A stretch of 57,799 nucleotides of DNA, from NCBI GenBank assembly GCA_025458865.1, contig JALORP010000009.1, positions 1-57,799 of the forward strand. The letters are read 5' to 3'. Every line of letters starts with the position of its first letter. The stretch's first letter is position 1. This document shows, piece by piece, positions 37,296 through 49,067 of the stretch. Below the pieces are notes generated by a model. The model was not told the origin of the DNA. It made no database searches and was given only the letters and a program-made list of their open reading frames with translations. The stretch is from Steroidobacteraceae bacterium. Lineage in GTDB: Bacteria > Pseudomonadota > Gammaproteobacteria > Steroidobacterales > Steroidobacteraceae. Position numbers and translations under genes: made by a program.

Positions 37296-38258
37296 TCAGA
37301 AGAACTTCCGCAGGTCCATGCCGCGGTACAGGCCGGCGACCTCGTCGTAGCCGTTGAAGGGCAGCGTGGGCCGGCGGTCCCACAGCGAGCCGGCGCCGAT
37401 GCGACGCTCGCGCTTCTGGCTCCAGCGCGGGTGGTCGACCTCGGGGTTCACGTTGGCGTAGAAGCCATACTCGCGCGGCGCCGATAGCTCCCAGCTGGTG
37501 CGCGGCTGCTTCTCCGTGAAACGGATGCGCACGATGGACTTGATGCTCTTGAAGCCGTACTTCCACGGCACGACCAGCCGGAGCGGCGCACCGTTCTGGT
37601 TCGGCAGCACCTCGCCGTACAGGCCGACGGCGAGGATCGCGAGCGGGTGCATGGCCTCGTCCATGCGCAGGCCCTCGACGTAGGGCCACTGGATGACCGG
37701 AAACCGCTGGCCGGGCATCTGCTTCGGGTCCAGCAGCGTGGTGAACTCGACGTACTTCGCGCGCGAGGTCGGCTTGCAGCGCTTGACCAGCTCGCCCAGC
37801 GGGAAGCCGATCCAGGGGATCACCATGGACCACGCCTCGACGCAGCGCAGGCGGTAGATGCGCGCCTCGAGCGCGTGCGGCTTGAGCAGGTCCTCCAGCG
37901 CGAAGCTGCCGGTGACCTCGGCCTCGCCCTCGATGGCGACGTTCCAGGGGCGCGTGCGGAAGCTGCGGGCGTTCTTCGCCGGGTCCGACTTGTCGGTGCC
38001 GAACTCGTAGAAGTTGTTGTAGGTCGTGATCTCCTCGAACGTGTTCTTCGGCTCGTCGGTCGAAAACCGCGGGTTAGGCCTGAACTGCAGCTTCTCGACC
38101 ACCGACACGTTCATGACCATCTGGGCCGCGGATTCGCCGGGCCAGGCGGCGCCGGCGCCGAGGGCGAGGGCGCCCGCCATGAACTCGCGCCGGGCACGGT
38201 AGACGGGCTCGGGCGTGATCTCGGAGGCGGGGATGGGCGGCGGACGGTAGCGGGCCAT
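37296..38258 (-). CDS. msrP: Periplasmic methionine sulfoxide reductase catalytic subunit MsrP
   Basis: Molybdopterin enzyme exported by the Tat pathway: the twin-arginine signal reads [14 protein letters not shown]. The sulfite-oxidase-like domain has [20 protein letters not shown] and the cofactor cysteine in [38 protein letters not shown] is a strong family block. Length is 320 aa. It reduces protein-bound methionine sulfoxide in the envelope, with MsrQ as electron donor. Confidence 0.94.
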   Translation of the reverse strand: MARYRPPPIPASEITPEPVYRARREFMAGALALGAGAAWPGESAAQMVMNVSVVEKLQFRPNPRFSTDEPKNTFEEITTYNNFYEFGTDKSDPAKNARSFRTRPWNVAIEGEAEVTGSFALEDLLKPHALEARIYRLRCVEAWSMVIPWIGFPLGELVKRCKPTSRAKYVEFTTLLDPKQMPGQRFPVIQWPYVEGLRMDEAMHPLAILAVGLYGEVLPNQNGAPLRLVVPWKYGFKSIKSIVRIRFTEKQPRTSWELSAPREYGFYANVNPEVDHPRWSQKRERRIGAGSLWDRRPTLPFNGYDEVAGLYRGMDLRKFF

Positions 38259-38336
38259 GAGGCTCTCACGCGGTGGAGGTTGACGGTCAGACCCGGCGGC
38301 TGCCCAGATGGTTTCGTCCGTCAGCGGCGCGAGGAT

Positions 38337-38999
38337 TCAGCGGGACCAGTCGGCGCAGGGCAGGCCGCGGCGGCGTCCCTCGCGCCGCGCACGGGCATTC
38401 GCGTTCACCAGCAGCGGCGCCTCGACGACCGCAAGGTGGTCGAAGTCCGAGGTGGCATTGCCGTAGGCAGCGAAGCGTGCGCCGCAGTATCGGGCGCGCA
38501 GCGCCTCGACGACGCGGCGTTTCTCCTCGCCGCGGCGGTTCTCGGTCGTCAGCCCCCCATCGAGCCGCTCGCCGTCCCAGCGCACGCCCGTGCAGATCGT
38601 CTCGTCGAAACCGAGTCGCCTGCCGATCAGCGGCACGTAGAGGTCCACGCTGGCCGAGAGCAGCACCAGGCGGTCGCCGGCCTCGCGGTGGCGGCGGATG
38701 GCCGCCAGCGCCTTCGGGTGCAGGAAAGGCGGCGCGAGGCTCGCGACGAAGGCTTCGGACCACGCGGCCACCTCGGCGCGATGCGCGGGGCCCATCACGA
38801 TGCGCAGCAGGTCGGTCTTGAGCCGGCCCCGGTCGCGGCCGAGCAAGGCGTAGCGCAGCAGTGCGCCGGGCAGGCGCCACAGCTGCAGCGCGCGCCCGGG
38901 ATGCCGGCGGAGCCAGCCGGCGAGGTAGGGAACGAGCGTGTCGCGCTTCGTGATCGTGCCGTCGAGGTCGAAGACCGCGACCCGCGCTGGCGCGGTCAC
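38337..38999 (-). CDS. HAD-IB family phosphatase
   Basis: HAD-superfamily hydrolase with motif I AVFDLDGTITKRDT (Asp11 and Asp13), motif II VLLSASVD, and motif III/IV in the YGNATSDFDHLAVVEAPLLVN region. A helical cap after motif I identifies subclass IB (phosphoserine phosphatase-like). Length is 220 aa. The GTG start overlaps the sirtuin stop (GTGA), so the two are coupled. Substrate unknown. Confidence 0.87.
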   Translation of the reverse strand: MTAPARVAVFDLDGTITKRDTLVPYLAGWLRRHPGRALQLWRLPGALLRYALLGRDRGRLKTDLLRIVMGPAHRAEVAAWSEAFVASLAPPFLHPKALAAIRRHREAGDRLVLLSASVDLYVPLIGRRLGFDETICTGVRWDGERLDGGLTTENRRGEEKRRVVEALRARYCGARFAAYGNATSDFDHLAVVEAPLLVNANARARREGRRRGLPCADWSR

Positions 39000-39751
39000 G
39001 AGTGCATCTCCCGGCGCGCGCGGACCGCCTCGACGAGGCGGGGCAGCAGTTCGCCCGAGGGGCCGGCCAGCCGGAACTGCGCCACGCCATCCAGTCCTGT
39101 GGGGCTGATGTTGATCTCGGCGACCATCGCGCCGGCCTCGTGGGCACGCAGCGCCAGGCCGGCCGCTGGCGTCACGAGCGCGGATGTGCCGATGACGAGG
39201 AGCATCTCGCAGCGGTCGACGGCGGCCTTGGCCGCCTGCAGCGCCTCGATGGGGATGGCCTCGCCGAACCACACGACGCCCGGCCGCATCCACGCGCCGC
39301 AGTGCGGGCAGCGCGGTGGCTCCGGGCATGGGCGCGGCACGTCCGCCTCCGCGCCACAGCCTGCGAAGCAGCGGTTCGTGAACAGGTTTCCGTGGAACTC
39401 GATCACGCGGCGGCTGCCGGCACGGGCGTGCAGGCCATCCACGTTCTGGGTGATGAGCGTGAACCCGGGCACGAGGGATTCGAACTGCGCGAGTGCATGG
39501 TGGCCCGGATTGGGTGCGGCCGCGGCGACCAGATCACGCCGCCACTCGTACCAGGCCCAGACCGTCCTGGGGTCGGCCGCGAAGGCCTCGGGGGTCGCGA
39601 GTTCCTCGGGGCGAAACCGGGCCCAGAGCCCAGTCTGCGCCTCGCGGAAGGTGGGAACGCCACTCTCGGCGGACACGCCGGCGCCCGTCAGCGCGACGAC
39701 ACGTCGCGCCGTCGCCAGCCGGCCCACGAGGCCGGCTGGCAGCGGCGTCAC
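38996..39751 (-). CDS. cobB: SIR2 family NAD-dependent protein deacylase
   Basis: Sirtuin: NAD-binding VVALTGAGVSAESGVPTFRE, TQNVDGLHARAG with the catalytic histidine further on in VIEFHGNLF, and a zinc site from CFAGCGAE and CPHCGAWMRPGVVWFGE. The family member removes lysine acyl groups using NAD. Two GTG codons fit (39751 and 39763); 39751 gives 251 aa starting just before the conserved domain. It follows the acnA stop closely on the same strand and overlaps the HAD gene. Confidence 0.9.
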   Translation of the reverse strand: MTPLPAGLVGRLATARRVVALTGAGVSAESGVPTFREAQTGLWARFRPEELATPEAFAADPRTVWAWYEWRRDLVAAAAPNPGHHALAQFESLVPGFTLITQNVDGLHARAGSRRVIEFHGNLFTNRCFAGCGAEADVPRPCPEPPRCPHCGAWMRPGVVWFGEAIPIEALQAAKAAVDRCEMLLVIGTSALVTPAAGLALRAHEAGAMVAEINISPTGLDGVAQFRLAGPSGELLPRLVEAVRARREMHS

Positions 39752-39771
39752 CGGGTCGCCCACGGGCGGGC

Positions 39772-42459
<2,688 letters not shown>

Positions 42460-42528
42460 CGAATCCTCCGCGGTATGGCCGCCGCGGGGGAGCGCGGCGG
42501 CGGGGGAAGCTGGCAGGAAAACCGCGGA

Positions 42529-42534
42529 ATTATA
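42529..42534 (-). promoter_or_regulatory. Candidate -10 box of the acnA promoter
   Basis: On the minus strand the sequence reads TATAAT, 70 nt before the acnA ATG and just after the mnmA stop. No good -35 box is visible. It suggests acnA is transcribed separately from mnmA. Confidence 0.5.
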
Positions 42535-42539
42535 GCGCG

Positions 42540-43658
42540 TCAGACCACGGCGGCGCGAGCGCCGGCGGAATGCGCGGCGGGCTCGGCCGCGACGATCACG
42601 CCGCCGCCGAGGCAGGCCTCGCCGTCGTAGAAAACGGCGTACTGGCCGGGCGTCACCGCGCGCTGGGCGCGGCCGAGGACGACTTCCACGGCGCCCGGAT
42701 CGGTCATAACGACGCTGCAGGGCTCCGCCGCCTGGCGGTAGCGCACCTGGACGCGGCAGTCGAATCGCCCTGCCGGCGGCGCGCCGGCGATCCAGCGCAA
42801 CGGGCCGGCCGTGAATCCGCCGCTCATGAGCAGCGGGTGGTGGGTTTCCTGCACGACGACGAGGACGTTGCGCGCGAGGTCCTTCGCGGCGACGTACCAG
42901 GGTGCGTCGCGCGCGCCGCGCCGGCCGCCGAGGCCGAGACCCGCCCGCTGGCCGAGCGTGTAGAACATGAGCCCGGCGTGCTCGCCGATCCGCTCGCCGG
43001 CGTCCGTCTCGATCCGCCCGGGTTGCGCGGGCAGGTAGTTCTCCAGGAACCGCCGGAAGGGCCGCTCGCCGATGAAGCAGATGCCGGTCGAGTCGCGCTT
43101 GGCGAAGACCGGCAGGCCCGCCGCACGCGCGATCTCGCGGACCTCGGACTTCTGCAGGTCGCCGATCGGGAACAGCGTCATCGCAAGCGCCTCCTGGCCC
43201 ACGGCATGGAGGAAATAGGTCTGGTCCTTGCCGCGGTCGGCGGCGCGCAGCAGCCGCACGCCGTCCAGGCGCTGTTCCACGCGCGCATAGTGGCCGGTGG
43301 CGAAGCGTTCCGCGCCCAGCCGGCGCGCATACTCGAGGCAGGCGCCGAACTTGATCTCGCGGTTGCACAGCACGTCGGGGTTCGGCGTCCGGCCGGCGGC
43401 GTACTCCTCGAGAAAGTGCGCGAACACCTGGTCGCGGTACTGGCGGGCGAAGCTGACGCGATGGAGCGGTATGCCGAGTTCCTCGCACACCCGGCGTGCG
43501 TCCTGGAAGTCCTCGGCCGAGGCGCAGTAGCCTTCCTCGTCCTCCTCCCAGTTCGACATGTACAGGCCCTGCACTTCGTGACCCGCACGCAGGAGGCGCA
43601 GCGCCGCGACCGAGGAATCCACCCCGCCCGACATGGCCACGATCACGCGCCCGGCCAT
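42540..43658 (-). CDS. mnmA: tRNA-specific 2-thiouridylase MnmA
   Basis: Adds sulfur to U34 of tRNA-Lys, -Glu and -Gln. The N-terminal PP-loop [10 protein letters not shown] is at residues 10-19, with the catalytic cysteine pair in [11 protein letters not shown] and [14 protein letters not shown] central helical domain and C-terminal beta-barrel ([17 protein letters not shown]) follow. Length is 372 aa. It lies next to nudJ, as in enterobacteria. Confidence 0.95.
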   Translation of the reverse strand: MAGRVIVAMSGGVDSSVAALRLLRAGHEVQGLYMSNWEEDEEGYCASAEDFQDARRVCEELGIPLHRVSFARQYRDQVFAHFLEEYAAGRTPNPDVLCNREIKFGACLEYARRLGAERFATGHYARVEQRLDGVRLLRAADRGKDQTYFLHAVGQEALAMTLFPIGDLQKSEVREIARAAGLPVFAKRDSTGICFIGERPFRRFLENYLPAQPGRIETDAGERIGEHAGLMFYTLGQRAGLGLGGRRGARDAPWYVAAKDLARNVLVVVQETHHPLLMSGGFTAGPLRWIAGAPPAGRFDCRVQVRYRQAAEPCSVVMTDPGAVEVVLGRAQRAVTPGQYAVFYDGEACLGGGVIVAAEPAAHSAGARAAVV

Positions 43659-43661
43659 GAC

Positions 43662-44171
43662 TCAGCCCGGCGCGAGCGGCGACGCCGCCTCGAAGCTGGC
43701 CAGCAGCGAGAGGGGATGGCGGTGCCCCGCGAGGTAGTCGTCGATGCAGCGGATCACGAGCGGGCTTCTCAGGCACTGCGGGCGGGCGACCAGCTCGTCG
43801 CGGGTGAGCCATTGGCAGCCGAGGATGTCGGCGTCGAGCGACCGTCCCGCCTCAGGCTCCCCGGCCTCGCCGGCGAAGGCGACGCGCAGGAAGGTCGGCC
43901 GGCCCCCGGAGCCGTGCCACAGGTAGAGTCCCACGACGGCGGTTGGCGTGAACCGGCAGGCGGTTTCCTCCAGCGTCTCGCGGACGGCGGCGTCCACCAG
44001 AGACTCCCCCGCCTCCAGGTGGCCTGCGGGCTGGTTGAAGACCCGCCGCTCGCCGATCCGCTCCTCGACCATGAGGAACCGGCCGTCGCGCTCGATGACC
44101 GAGGCCACCGTGACGGAGGGGCGAAACGTCCTGTCCGACGTCTGCCGGGTTTCGGAAGCGGCGGGATCCAT
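43662..44171 (-). CDS. nudJ: Nudix hydrolase NudJ
   Basis: Nudix-family phosphatase/pyrophosphatase. [20 protein letters not shown] precedes the Nudix box, in which [20 protein letters not shown] leads into TLEETA. The extended family block [10 protein letters not shown] and the position directly upstream of mnmA match NudJ (phosphatase acting on nucleoside tri- and diphosphates and hydroxymethylpyrimidine pyrophosphate). Length is 169 aa, with a short N-terminal extension. Confidence 0.9.
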   Translation of the reverse strand: MDPAASETRQTSDRTFRPSVTVASVIERDGRFLMVEERIGERRVFNQPAGHLEAGESLVDAAVRETLEETACRFTPTAVVGLYLWHGSGGRPTFLRVAFAGEAGEPEAGRSLDADILGCQWLTRDELVARPQCLRSPLVIRCIDDYLAGHRHPLSLLASFEAASPLAPG

Positions 44172-44221
44172 GCCCCGATTCTATCGGGATCGGGGCCGAA
44201 GGGGCCGGGGCGGGGCGTGCG

Positions 44222-44728
44222 TCAGAGATAGCGCTGGCGGGTTTCCGCGTCGGGGTCGCTGGCGTCCCAGGCCTGGTTGAAGCTATCGAGGTAGGGGCGC
44301 GCGATGGCCGGGTCGCCGGAATGGTAGATGCCGTCCCAGCGCTTGGAGTCGAGGCGGTACAGGATGGCCCGGTCGTCGCCGATCAGGAAGGCCGACTGCT
44401 GGTTCCGGTACTGCGGGTGGAGGTGACGCACCTCGATGTAGCTCGTGATGCGTCGCGCAAGACCGATGAATCGCGAACTCTCGTAGAGGGCCCGGGCGGG
44501 ATCGGCCAGCAGCACCCGCACCTTCGCATAGCCGCTGGCGAGCACGAGTCGCTTGACCGTGTCGAGGAACTTCGGCTGGTCGTACAGGATCGGCTCGAGG
44601 TCCGGCGTGTAGATCGTCATCAGCCGCTTGGTCGCGGAGGCGACGCGAAGTGTCGCCGCCTGCACTTCCTGCAGGGAAGTCAGGATCTCGCGGGTATCGA
44701 CCTGTTCCTTCTGTCGGTCGGCGAGCAC
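44222..44728 (-). CDS. DUF7931-type hypothetical protein (168 aa)
   Basis: Soluble protein with TKRLMTIYTPDLEPILYDQP, ILAS-like VLASGYAKVRVLLADP and YIEVRHLHPQYRNQQSAFLI followed by DDRAILYRLD, a pattern of small proteins found beside acetyltransferase genes in gammaproteobacteria. The phospholipase-D-like helix-strand order has no HKD motif. The GTG start at 44728 is 4 nt after the stop of the upstream acetyltransferase gene, so the two are cotranscribed. Function unknown. Confidence 0.75.
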   Translation of the reverse strand: MLADRQKEQVDTREILTSLQEVQAATLRVASATKRLMTIYTPDLEPILYDQPKFLDTVKRLVLASGYAKVRVLLADPARALYESSRFIGLARRITSYIEVRHLHPQYRNQQSAFLIGDDRAILYRLDSKRWDGIYHSGDPAIARPYLDSFNQAWDASDPDAETRQRYL

Positions 44729-44732
44729 GTTG

Positions 44733-45158
44733 CTACCCCAGCGACATCCGCATGTTCCTGTGCGGGATGCCTGCTTCCTCGAACACCTCGCCTTCTGCCC
44801 TGAAGCCGAGCTTCTCGTAGAAGGGCATGGCCGACAGCTGCGCACTCAGCCGCACTTCGGTCATGCCCCTGTGGCGGGCTGCGTCCGTGAGCAGCTTCAT
44901 GATCTGCCTGCCCAACCCCGTGCCGCGGCATCGGCGGGCCACGGCGACGCGACCGATCTTACCGGCCGGCGTCAGGCGACCTGTGCCAACTGGTTCACGG
45001 TTCAGGATGGCGAGGACGTGGACACAGACCGGGTCCTCGTCGTCCCACTCCAGGTCCTCCGGCACCGATTGCTCGAGGATGAACACCTCGCGGCGCACGT
45101 GCTCGAGCTGGGGACGGTCCGTGCTCCAGGTGGTCAGGAAGACTTCGGGCTTGTGCAT
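44733..45158 (-). CDS. GNAT family N-acetyltransferase
   Basis: A 141-aa acetyltransferase of the GNAT fold. Acetyl-CoA binding is in GRVAVARRCRGTGLGRQIM (the R/Q-x-x-G-x-G/A loop), followed by LSAQLSAMPFYEKLGFRAEG. The N-terminus LEHVRREVFILEQSVPEDLE resembles the ElaA/YjcF group. The acceptor is unknown. It forms a pair with the downstream 168-aa gene and lies behind purB. Confidence 0.88.
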   Translation of the reverse strand: MHKPEVFLTTWSTDRPQLEHVRREVFILEQSVPEDLEWDDEDPVCVHVLAILNREPVGTGRLTPAGKIGRVAVARRCRGTGLGRQIMKLLTDAARHRGMTEVRLSAQLSAMPFYEKLGFRAEGEVFEEAGIPHRNMRMSLG

Positions 45159-45173
45159 GGATGGCCGGCGGGT

Positions 45174-46541
45174 TCAGATCTCGCGGGCGAGCCGCTCTGC
45201 GAGGCCCGTGTAGCGGTCCGGCGTCAGGGCCGCGAGACGCTCGGCGGTGTCGGCCGGAAGGCCCAGCGTCGCGACGAAGCGACGCAGTTCCTCCGCCCCG
45301 ACCTTCCGCCCCCGCGTGAACTCCTTGAGGCGCTCGTAGGCCTCGGGCGTTCCGTGGCGCCGCATGACCGTCTGGATGGCTTCGGCAAGGACCTCCCAGT
45401 GGGCGTCGAGGTCGCGCGCGAGGCTGGCTGCGTCGGGCTCGAGCTTGCCAAGGCCGCGCAGGGTGGAGCGAAACGCCAGTACGCCGTGACCGATCGCGAC
45501 GCCGAGGTTGCGGAGCACGGTCGAATCGGTCAGGTCGCGCTGCCAGCGGGAGATCGGCAGCTTCGCCGAGAAGTGCGAGAGCAGGGCATGGGCGACGCCG
45601 GCGTTGCCTTCGGCGTTCTCGAAGTCGATCGGGTTGACCTTGTGCGGCATGGTCGAGGAGCCTACCTCGCCGGACACCGCACGCTGCCGGAAGTGGCCGA
45701 GCGAGATGTAGCCCCAGGTGTCGCGGCACAGGTCGATGACGACCGTCAACAGGCGGGCGAGCGCATCACAGTACTCGGCGACCCAGTCGTGGGGCTCGAT
45801 CTGCGTCGTGTACGGATTGTGCGCGAGCCCCAGGGACTCGACGAAATCGCGGCCGATGGCCGGCCAGTCCAGTTCCGGATAGGCGCAGGCATGGGCGTTG
45901 TAGTTGCCGACCGCGCCATTGATCTTGCCGAGGGTCTCCACGGCGGCGAGCGCCGCGCGCAGGCGCCCGATGCGGGCCACGACATTGGCCAGCTCCTTGC
46001 CGAGGGTTGTCGGGCTCGCGGGCTGGCCGTGGGTCCGGGAAAGCATCGGCAGCCCGGCGGTGGCCCGCGCGAGCTCGCGCAGGCGCTCGATGAGCCGGTC
46101 CACCAGCGGGAGCAGGAGCAGGTCGCGCGCGTCGCGCAGCATCAGCGCGTAGCAGAGGTTGTTGATGTCCTCCGACGTGCAGGCGAAGTGCACGAACTCG
46201 AGCTGCGCGGGAGTCGCGCCGGCCGCCTCGAGCCGCTCGCGCACGAAGTACTCCACGGCCTTGACGTCGTGGTTGGTGCGCGACTCGATGGCCTTGATCC
46301 GTGCGCAGCCCTCGCCGTCCACTCCCGCCGCGAGCGCCTCGAGCCCGGCCATCACGCTCGCCGGCAGCGCCGCCAGTTCCGGCAGGGCCGCCCGGCCGGC
46401 CAGGTGCGCGACCCAGAGCGCCTCGACCCGGACGCGGTAGCGGATCAGCGCGGCCTCGCTGAACAGGGCGGCCACGTCGGCCAGCTGGGCGGCGTAGCGG
46501 CCGTCGAGCGGCGACAGCGCGTGGATGGAGGCTTCGGGCAT
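45174..46541 (-). CDS. purB: Adenylosuccinate lyase
   Basis: Fumarase/[20 protein letters not shown] lyase catalysing two steps in purine biosynthesis. FVHFACTSEDINNLCYALML, SRTHGQPASPTTLGKELAN and the signature GSSTMPHKVNPIDFENAEG with the catalytic serine loop are all present. Length of 455 aa matches the E. coli-type enzyme. The divergent nudL gene shares a 58-nt intergenic region. Confidence 0.96.
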   Translation of the reverse strand: MPEASIHALSPLDGRYAAQLADVAALFSEAALIRYRVRVEALWVAHLAGRAALPELAALPASVMAGLEALAAGVDGEGCARIKAIESRTNHDVKAVEYFVRERLEAAGATPAQLEFVHFACTSEDINNLCYALMLRDARDLLLLPLVDRLIERLRELARATAGLPMLSRTHGQPASPTTLGKELANVVARIGRLRAALAAVETLGKINGAVGNYNAHACAYPELDWPAIGRDFVESLGLAHNPYTTQIEPHDWVAEYCDALARLLTVVIDLCRDTWGYISLGHFRQRAVSGEVGSSTMPHKVNPIDFENAEGNAGVAHALLSHFSAKLPISRWQRDLTDSTVLRNLGVAIGHGVLAFRSTLRGLGKLEPDAASLARDLDAHWEVLAEAIQTVMRRHGTPEAYERLKEFTRGRKVGAEELRRFVATLGLPADTAERLAALTPDRYTGLAERLAREI

Positions 46542-46599
46542 GGGGGCAGGCCAGCGGTGCTAGACTTCCCATGTTACCCCAACCTCGATCCCCCGGCCG

Positions 46600-47253
46600 A
46601 TGGCAACTCCCCGCGAGCTGCACGAACTGCCCGCCGATCTGCTGCGCGCGCGCGTGCGAGAGCGTCTCACCGGCCGGCGGGAGTTCCCGGGCGATCTTCG
46701 CATCGGGCCGTTCCCGCCCGAGGTGACGTCCCGCATCCGCGCGCTGTTCCCGGCGAGCCCGACGCCGGCCGCGGTGCTGGTGCCCCTGGTGGACCGCGGC
46801 GACGAGCTGACGGTGCTGCTCACCGAGCGCGCCGCCGATCTCAAGCACCATCCGGGGCAGATTTCCTTCCCGGGCGGCAGGCTGGAGCCGGGCGACGCCG
46901 ACCCGGAGTCTGCAGCGCTGCGCGAAACGCAGGAGGAGATCGGCCTCGGGCGCGAGTACATCGAGATCATCGGCCGGCTGCCCGACCACATCATCATCAG
47001 CGGCTACCAGGTCACGCCGGTGGTGGCGCTGGTTCGGCCGGGTTTCACTCTCACCCTCGACGTGACCGAGGTGGCCGGAGCCTTCGAAGCGCCGTTGCGC
47101 CACCTCTTCGATCCCCGCAACCAAGTGCCGCGCATGCGCCGGCTCGGCGAGGAAGAACTGGTGACCTACGATCTACCCTGGTCCGGCCACAACATCTGGG
47201 GCGCCACGGCCGGCATGCTCCTGACCTTGCGGCAATTCCTGGCGGAGGGCTGA
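46600..47253 (+). CDS. nudL: CoA pyrophosphatase NudL (Nudix)
   Basis: Nudix hydrolase of the YeaB/CoAse type. The UPF0035 lead TERAADLKHHPGQISFPGGR precedes the Nudix box, which ends in AALRETQEEIGL, and SGYQVTPVVALVRPG follows. It hydrolyses CoA derivatives to 3'-phospho-AMP and 4'-phosphopantetheine. Length is 217 aa. It is followed after 2 nt by mazG. Confidence 0.9.
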   Translation: MATPRELHELPADLLRARVRERLTGRREFPGDLRIGPFPPEVTSRIRALFPASPTPAAVLVPLVDRGDELTVLLTERAADLKHHPGQISFPGGRLEPGDADPESAALRETQEEIGLGREYIEIIGRLPDHIIISGYQVTPVVALVRPGFTLTLDVTEVAGAFEAPLRHLFDPRNQVPRMRRLGEEELVTYDLPWSGHNIWGATAGMLLTLRQFLAEG

Positions 47254-47255
47254 GG

Positions 47256-48038
47256 ATGTCGATGGACCGGCTGCTCGAGATCATGGCGGCGCTGCGCGAC
47301 CCCGAGCGCGGGTGCCCGTGGGACCTGGAGCAGGATTTCGCCAGCGTCGCCCCCTACACGCTCGAGGAGGCCTACGAGGTCGCGGACGCGATCGAGCGCA
47401 ACGACCTCGAGGCCTTGCGCGAGGAGCTCGGCGACCTGCTGCTGCAGGTGGTGTTCCACGCGCAGATGGCGCGCGAAGAGGGCGCCTTCGACTTCGAGGA
47501 CGTGGCGGCGGGCATCTGCGACAAGATGCTGCGGCGCCACCCGCACGTGTTCGGCGATGCGCGGGTCGAGTCCGCCGAGGAGCAGACGCGGGCGTGGGAG
47601 GCCATCAAGGCCGCCGAGAAGGCCGCCCGCGGGAAGGGCGGGGGCCTGCTCGCCGACGTGCCCGCCGCGCTGCCGGCCCTGACGCGCGCCGAGAAGTTCG
47701 GCAAGCGCGCGGCGCGCATCGGCTTCGACTGGCCCGACGCCACGGGCCCGCGCGCCAAGATCGACGAGGAACTCGCCGAGTTCGACGCTGCCCTCGCGGC
47801 GGGCGCCCCGGCCGAGTCGCTGGAGGCGGAGATCGGCGACCTGCTGTTCTCGGTCGTCAACCTGGCGCGCCACCACGGGGTCGACCCGGAAACGGCCCTC
47901 CGCCGGACGAACGCCCGCTTCGAGCGCCGCTTCCGCCACGTGGAGCGGCGCCACGCACAGAGCGGGCAGCCAAGGTCCAGCCTGGAACAGCTCGACGCCT
48001 GGTGGCAGGAGGCCAAGGCGGCGGGCGGCGGAACCTGA
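47256..48038 (+). CDS. mazG: Nucleoside triphosphate pyrophosphohydrolase MazG
   Basis: A 260-aa protein with two MazG domains. The first has LRDPERGCPWDLEQDFASV, EEAYEVADAIE and EELGDLLLQVVFHAQ (metal-binding EExxE..D pattern). The second has KIDEELAEFDAAL and AEIGDLLFSVVNLARHH. Length is normal. It hydrolyses NTPs and dNTPs. The start is MSMDRLLEIM at 47256; the open frame further upstream is not coding in this frame. Confidence 0.94.
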   Translation: MSMDRLLEIMAALRDPERGCPWDLEQDFASVAPYTLEEAYEVADAIERNDLEALREELGDLLLQVVFHAQMAREEGAFDFEDVAAGICDKMLRRHPHVFGDARVESAEEQTRAWEAIKAAEKAARGKGGGLLADVPAALPALTRAEKFGKRAARIGFDWPDATGPRAKIDEELAEFDAALAAGAPAESLEAEIGDLLFSVVNLARHHGVDPETALRRTNARFERRFRHVERRHAQSGQPRSSLEQLDAWWQEAKAAGGGT

Positions 48039-48086
48039 GCGCGTGTTCAGGGCCGGTTCATGCCCGTTTATCTTACAATCGCGACC

Positions 48087-48389
48087 ATGAAGCCCAGGTC
48101 CACGATTCCCGCCCTGATTGCGCTCGCGCTGGCCATCGGGCCGTGGGGGTTCGCGGAAGCGGGAGGCAGACTACATCGGTCCCCCGGCGGCGAAGCCCGG
48201 ATGATGGCCGAGCAGGGACTGACGCTGGACGAGGCCGTGGCGCGGATGGAGCGCCAGTACAAGGCGCGTGCGGTGCGAGCGGAGCAGGACCGCCGCGATG
48301 GCCGCATCGTCTACCGCATCCGCCTGCTGAGCGGCGACGGCCGGGTGTTCGACGTGACCGTCGACGCCGCCACCGGGGCCGTCGAGTAG
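48087..48389 (+). CDS. Small periplasmic PepSY-like protein
   Basis: A 100-aa protein with a signal peptide (STIPALIALALAIGPWGFAEA) and a PepSY-type domain: LTLDEAVARMERQYKARAVR, YRIRLLSGDGRVFDVTVDAATGA. ATG 48087 begins just before the signal. It lies 4 nt upstream of a response regulator gene. In related bacteria such proteins often accompany PhoPQ-like systems and may modulate the sensor in the periplasm. Confidence 0.82.
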   Translation: MKPRSTIPALIALALAIGPWGFAEAGGRLHRSPGGEARMMAEQGLTLDEAVARMERQYKARAVRAEQDRRDGRIVYRIRLLSGDGRVFDVTVDAATGAVE

Positions 48390-48393
48390 TCCC

Positions 48394-49065
48394 GTGCGGG
48401 TGCTGGTCCTCGAGGACGAACCCGCGCTGCGCGAGTCGCTGGCCCAGCGGCTGCGCGGCGAAGGCTTCGTGGTGGACGCCGCCGCGGATGGCATCGAGGG
48501 TGAGTACGCTGGCCGCGAGTATCCCCTGGACGTGGCCATCGTGGATCTCGGCCTGCCGGGCCGCTCGGGCCTCGAGGTGATCCGTGCCTGGCGCGACGCC
48601 GGGAAATCCTTTCCGGTCCTGGTCCTGACCGCGCGTGACCGCTGGCAGCAGAAGGTCGAGGCCCTGCAGTCCGGCGCGGATGACTACGTGACCAAGCCCT
48701 TCCAGTTCGAGGAGGTGCTGGCGCGGGTGCAGGCGCTGCTGCGGCGCAGCGGCGGCTGGTCGCAATCGTTGCAGCGCTGCGGCGAGATCGAGCTCGACAC
48801 CCGGTCCCAGCAGGTCACCGTCGCGGGCGCGCCGGTCGAACTCACCGCCTTCGAGTACCGGCTGCTGGAGTACCTCATGCTGCGCGCCGGGCAAGTCGTG
48901 TCCAAGACCGAGCTGACCGAGAAGCTCTACGAGCAGGACTTCGAGCGCGACAGCAACGTGATCGAGGTTTTCGTGGGCCGCCTGAGGCGCAAGCTCGATC
49001 CCGACGGCACGCGCCAGCCCATCGAGACGCTGCGGGGCCGCGGCTATCGCATGGCACGGGACTGA
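48394..49065 (+). CDS. OmpR/PhoP-family response regulator
   Basis: Two-component transcription factor with a receiver domain (phosphorylation site Asp51 in VAIVDLGLPGRSG, Lys100 in YVTKPFQFEEVL) and an OmpR-type winged-helix DNA-binding domain at about 125-223 (ELTAFEYRLLEYLM, VIEVFVGRLRRKLDPDG). GTG start. It is followed after 2 nt by its sensor kinase. PhoP/QseB-like, but the signal is unknown. Confidence 0.93.
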   Translation: MRVLVLEDEPALRESLAQRLRGEGFVVDAAADGIEGEYAGREYPLDVAIVDLGLPGRSGLEVIRAWRDAGKSFPVLVLTARDRWQQKVEALQSGADDYVTKPFQFEEVLARVQALLRRSGGWSQSLQRCGEIELDTRSQQVTVAGAPVELTAFEYRLLEYLMLRAGQVVSKTELTEKLYEQDFERDSNVIEVFVGRLRRKLDPDGTRQPIETLRGRGYRMARD

Positions 49066-49067
49066 CC

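Noticed and set aside
42460-43812. N-terminal extension of the acnA frame
   Set aside because: It overlaps mnmA in another frame, has no aconitase similarity, and a good ribosome binding site marks the start at 42459.
44628-47255. Upstream part of the long plus-strand frame ending in mazG
   Set aside because: It runs opposite purB and the acetyltransferase gene and through nudL in another frame; recognisable MazG sequence starts only at 47256.
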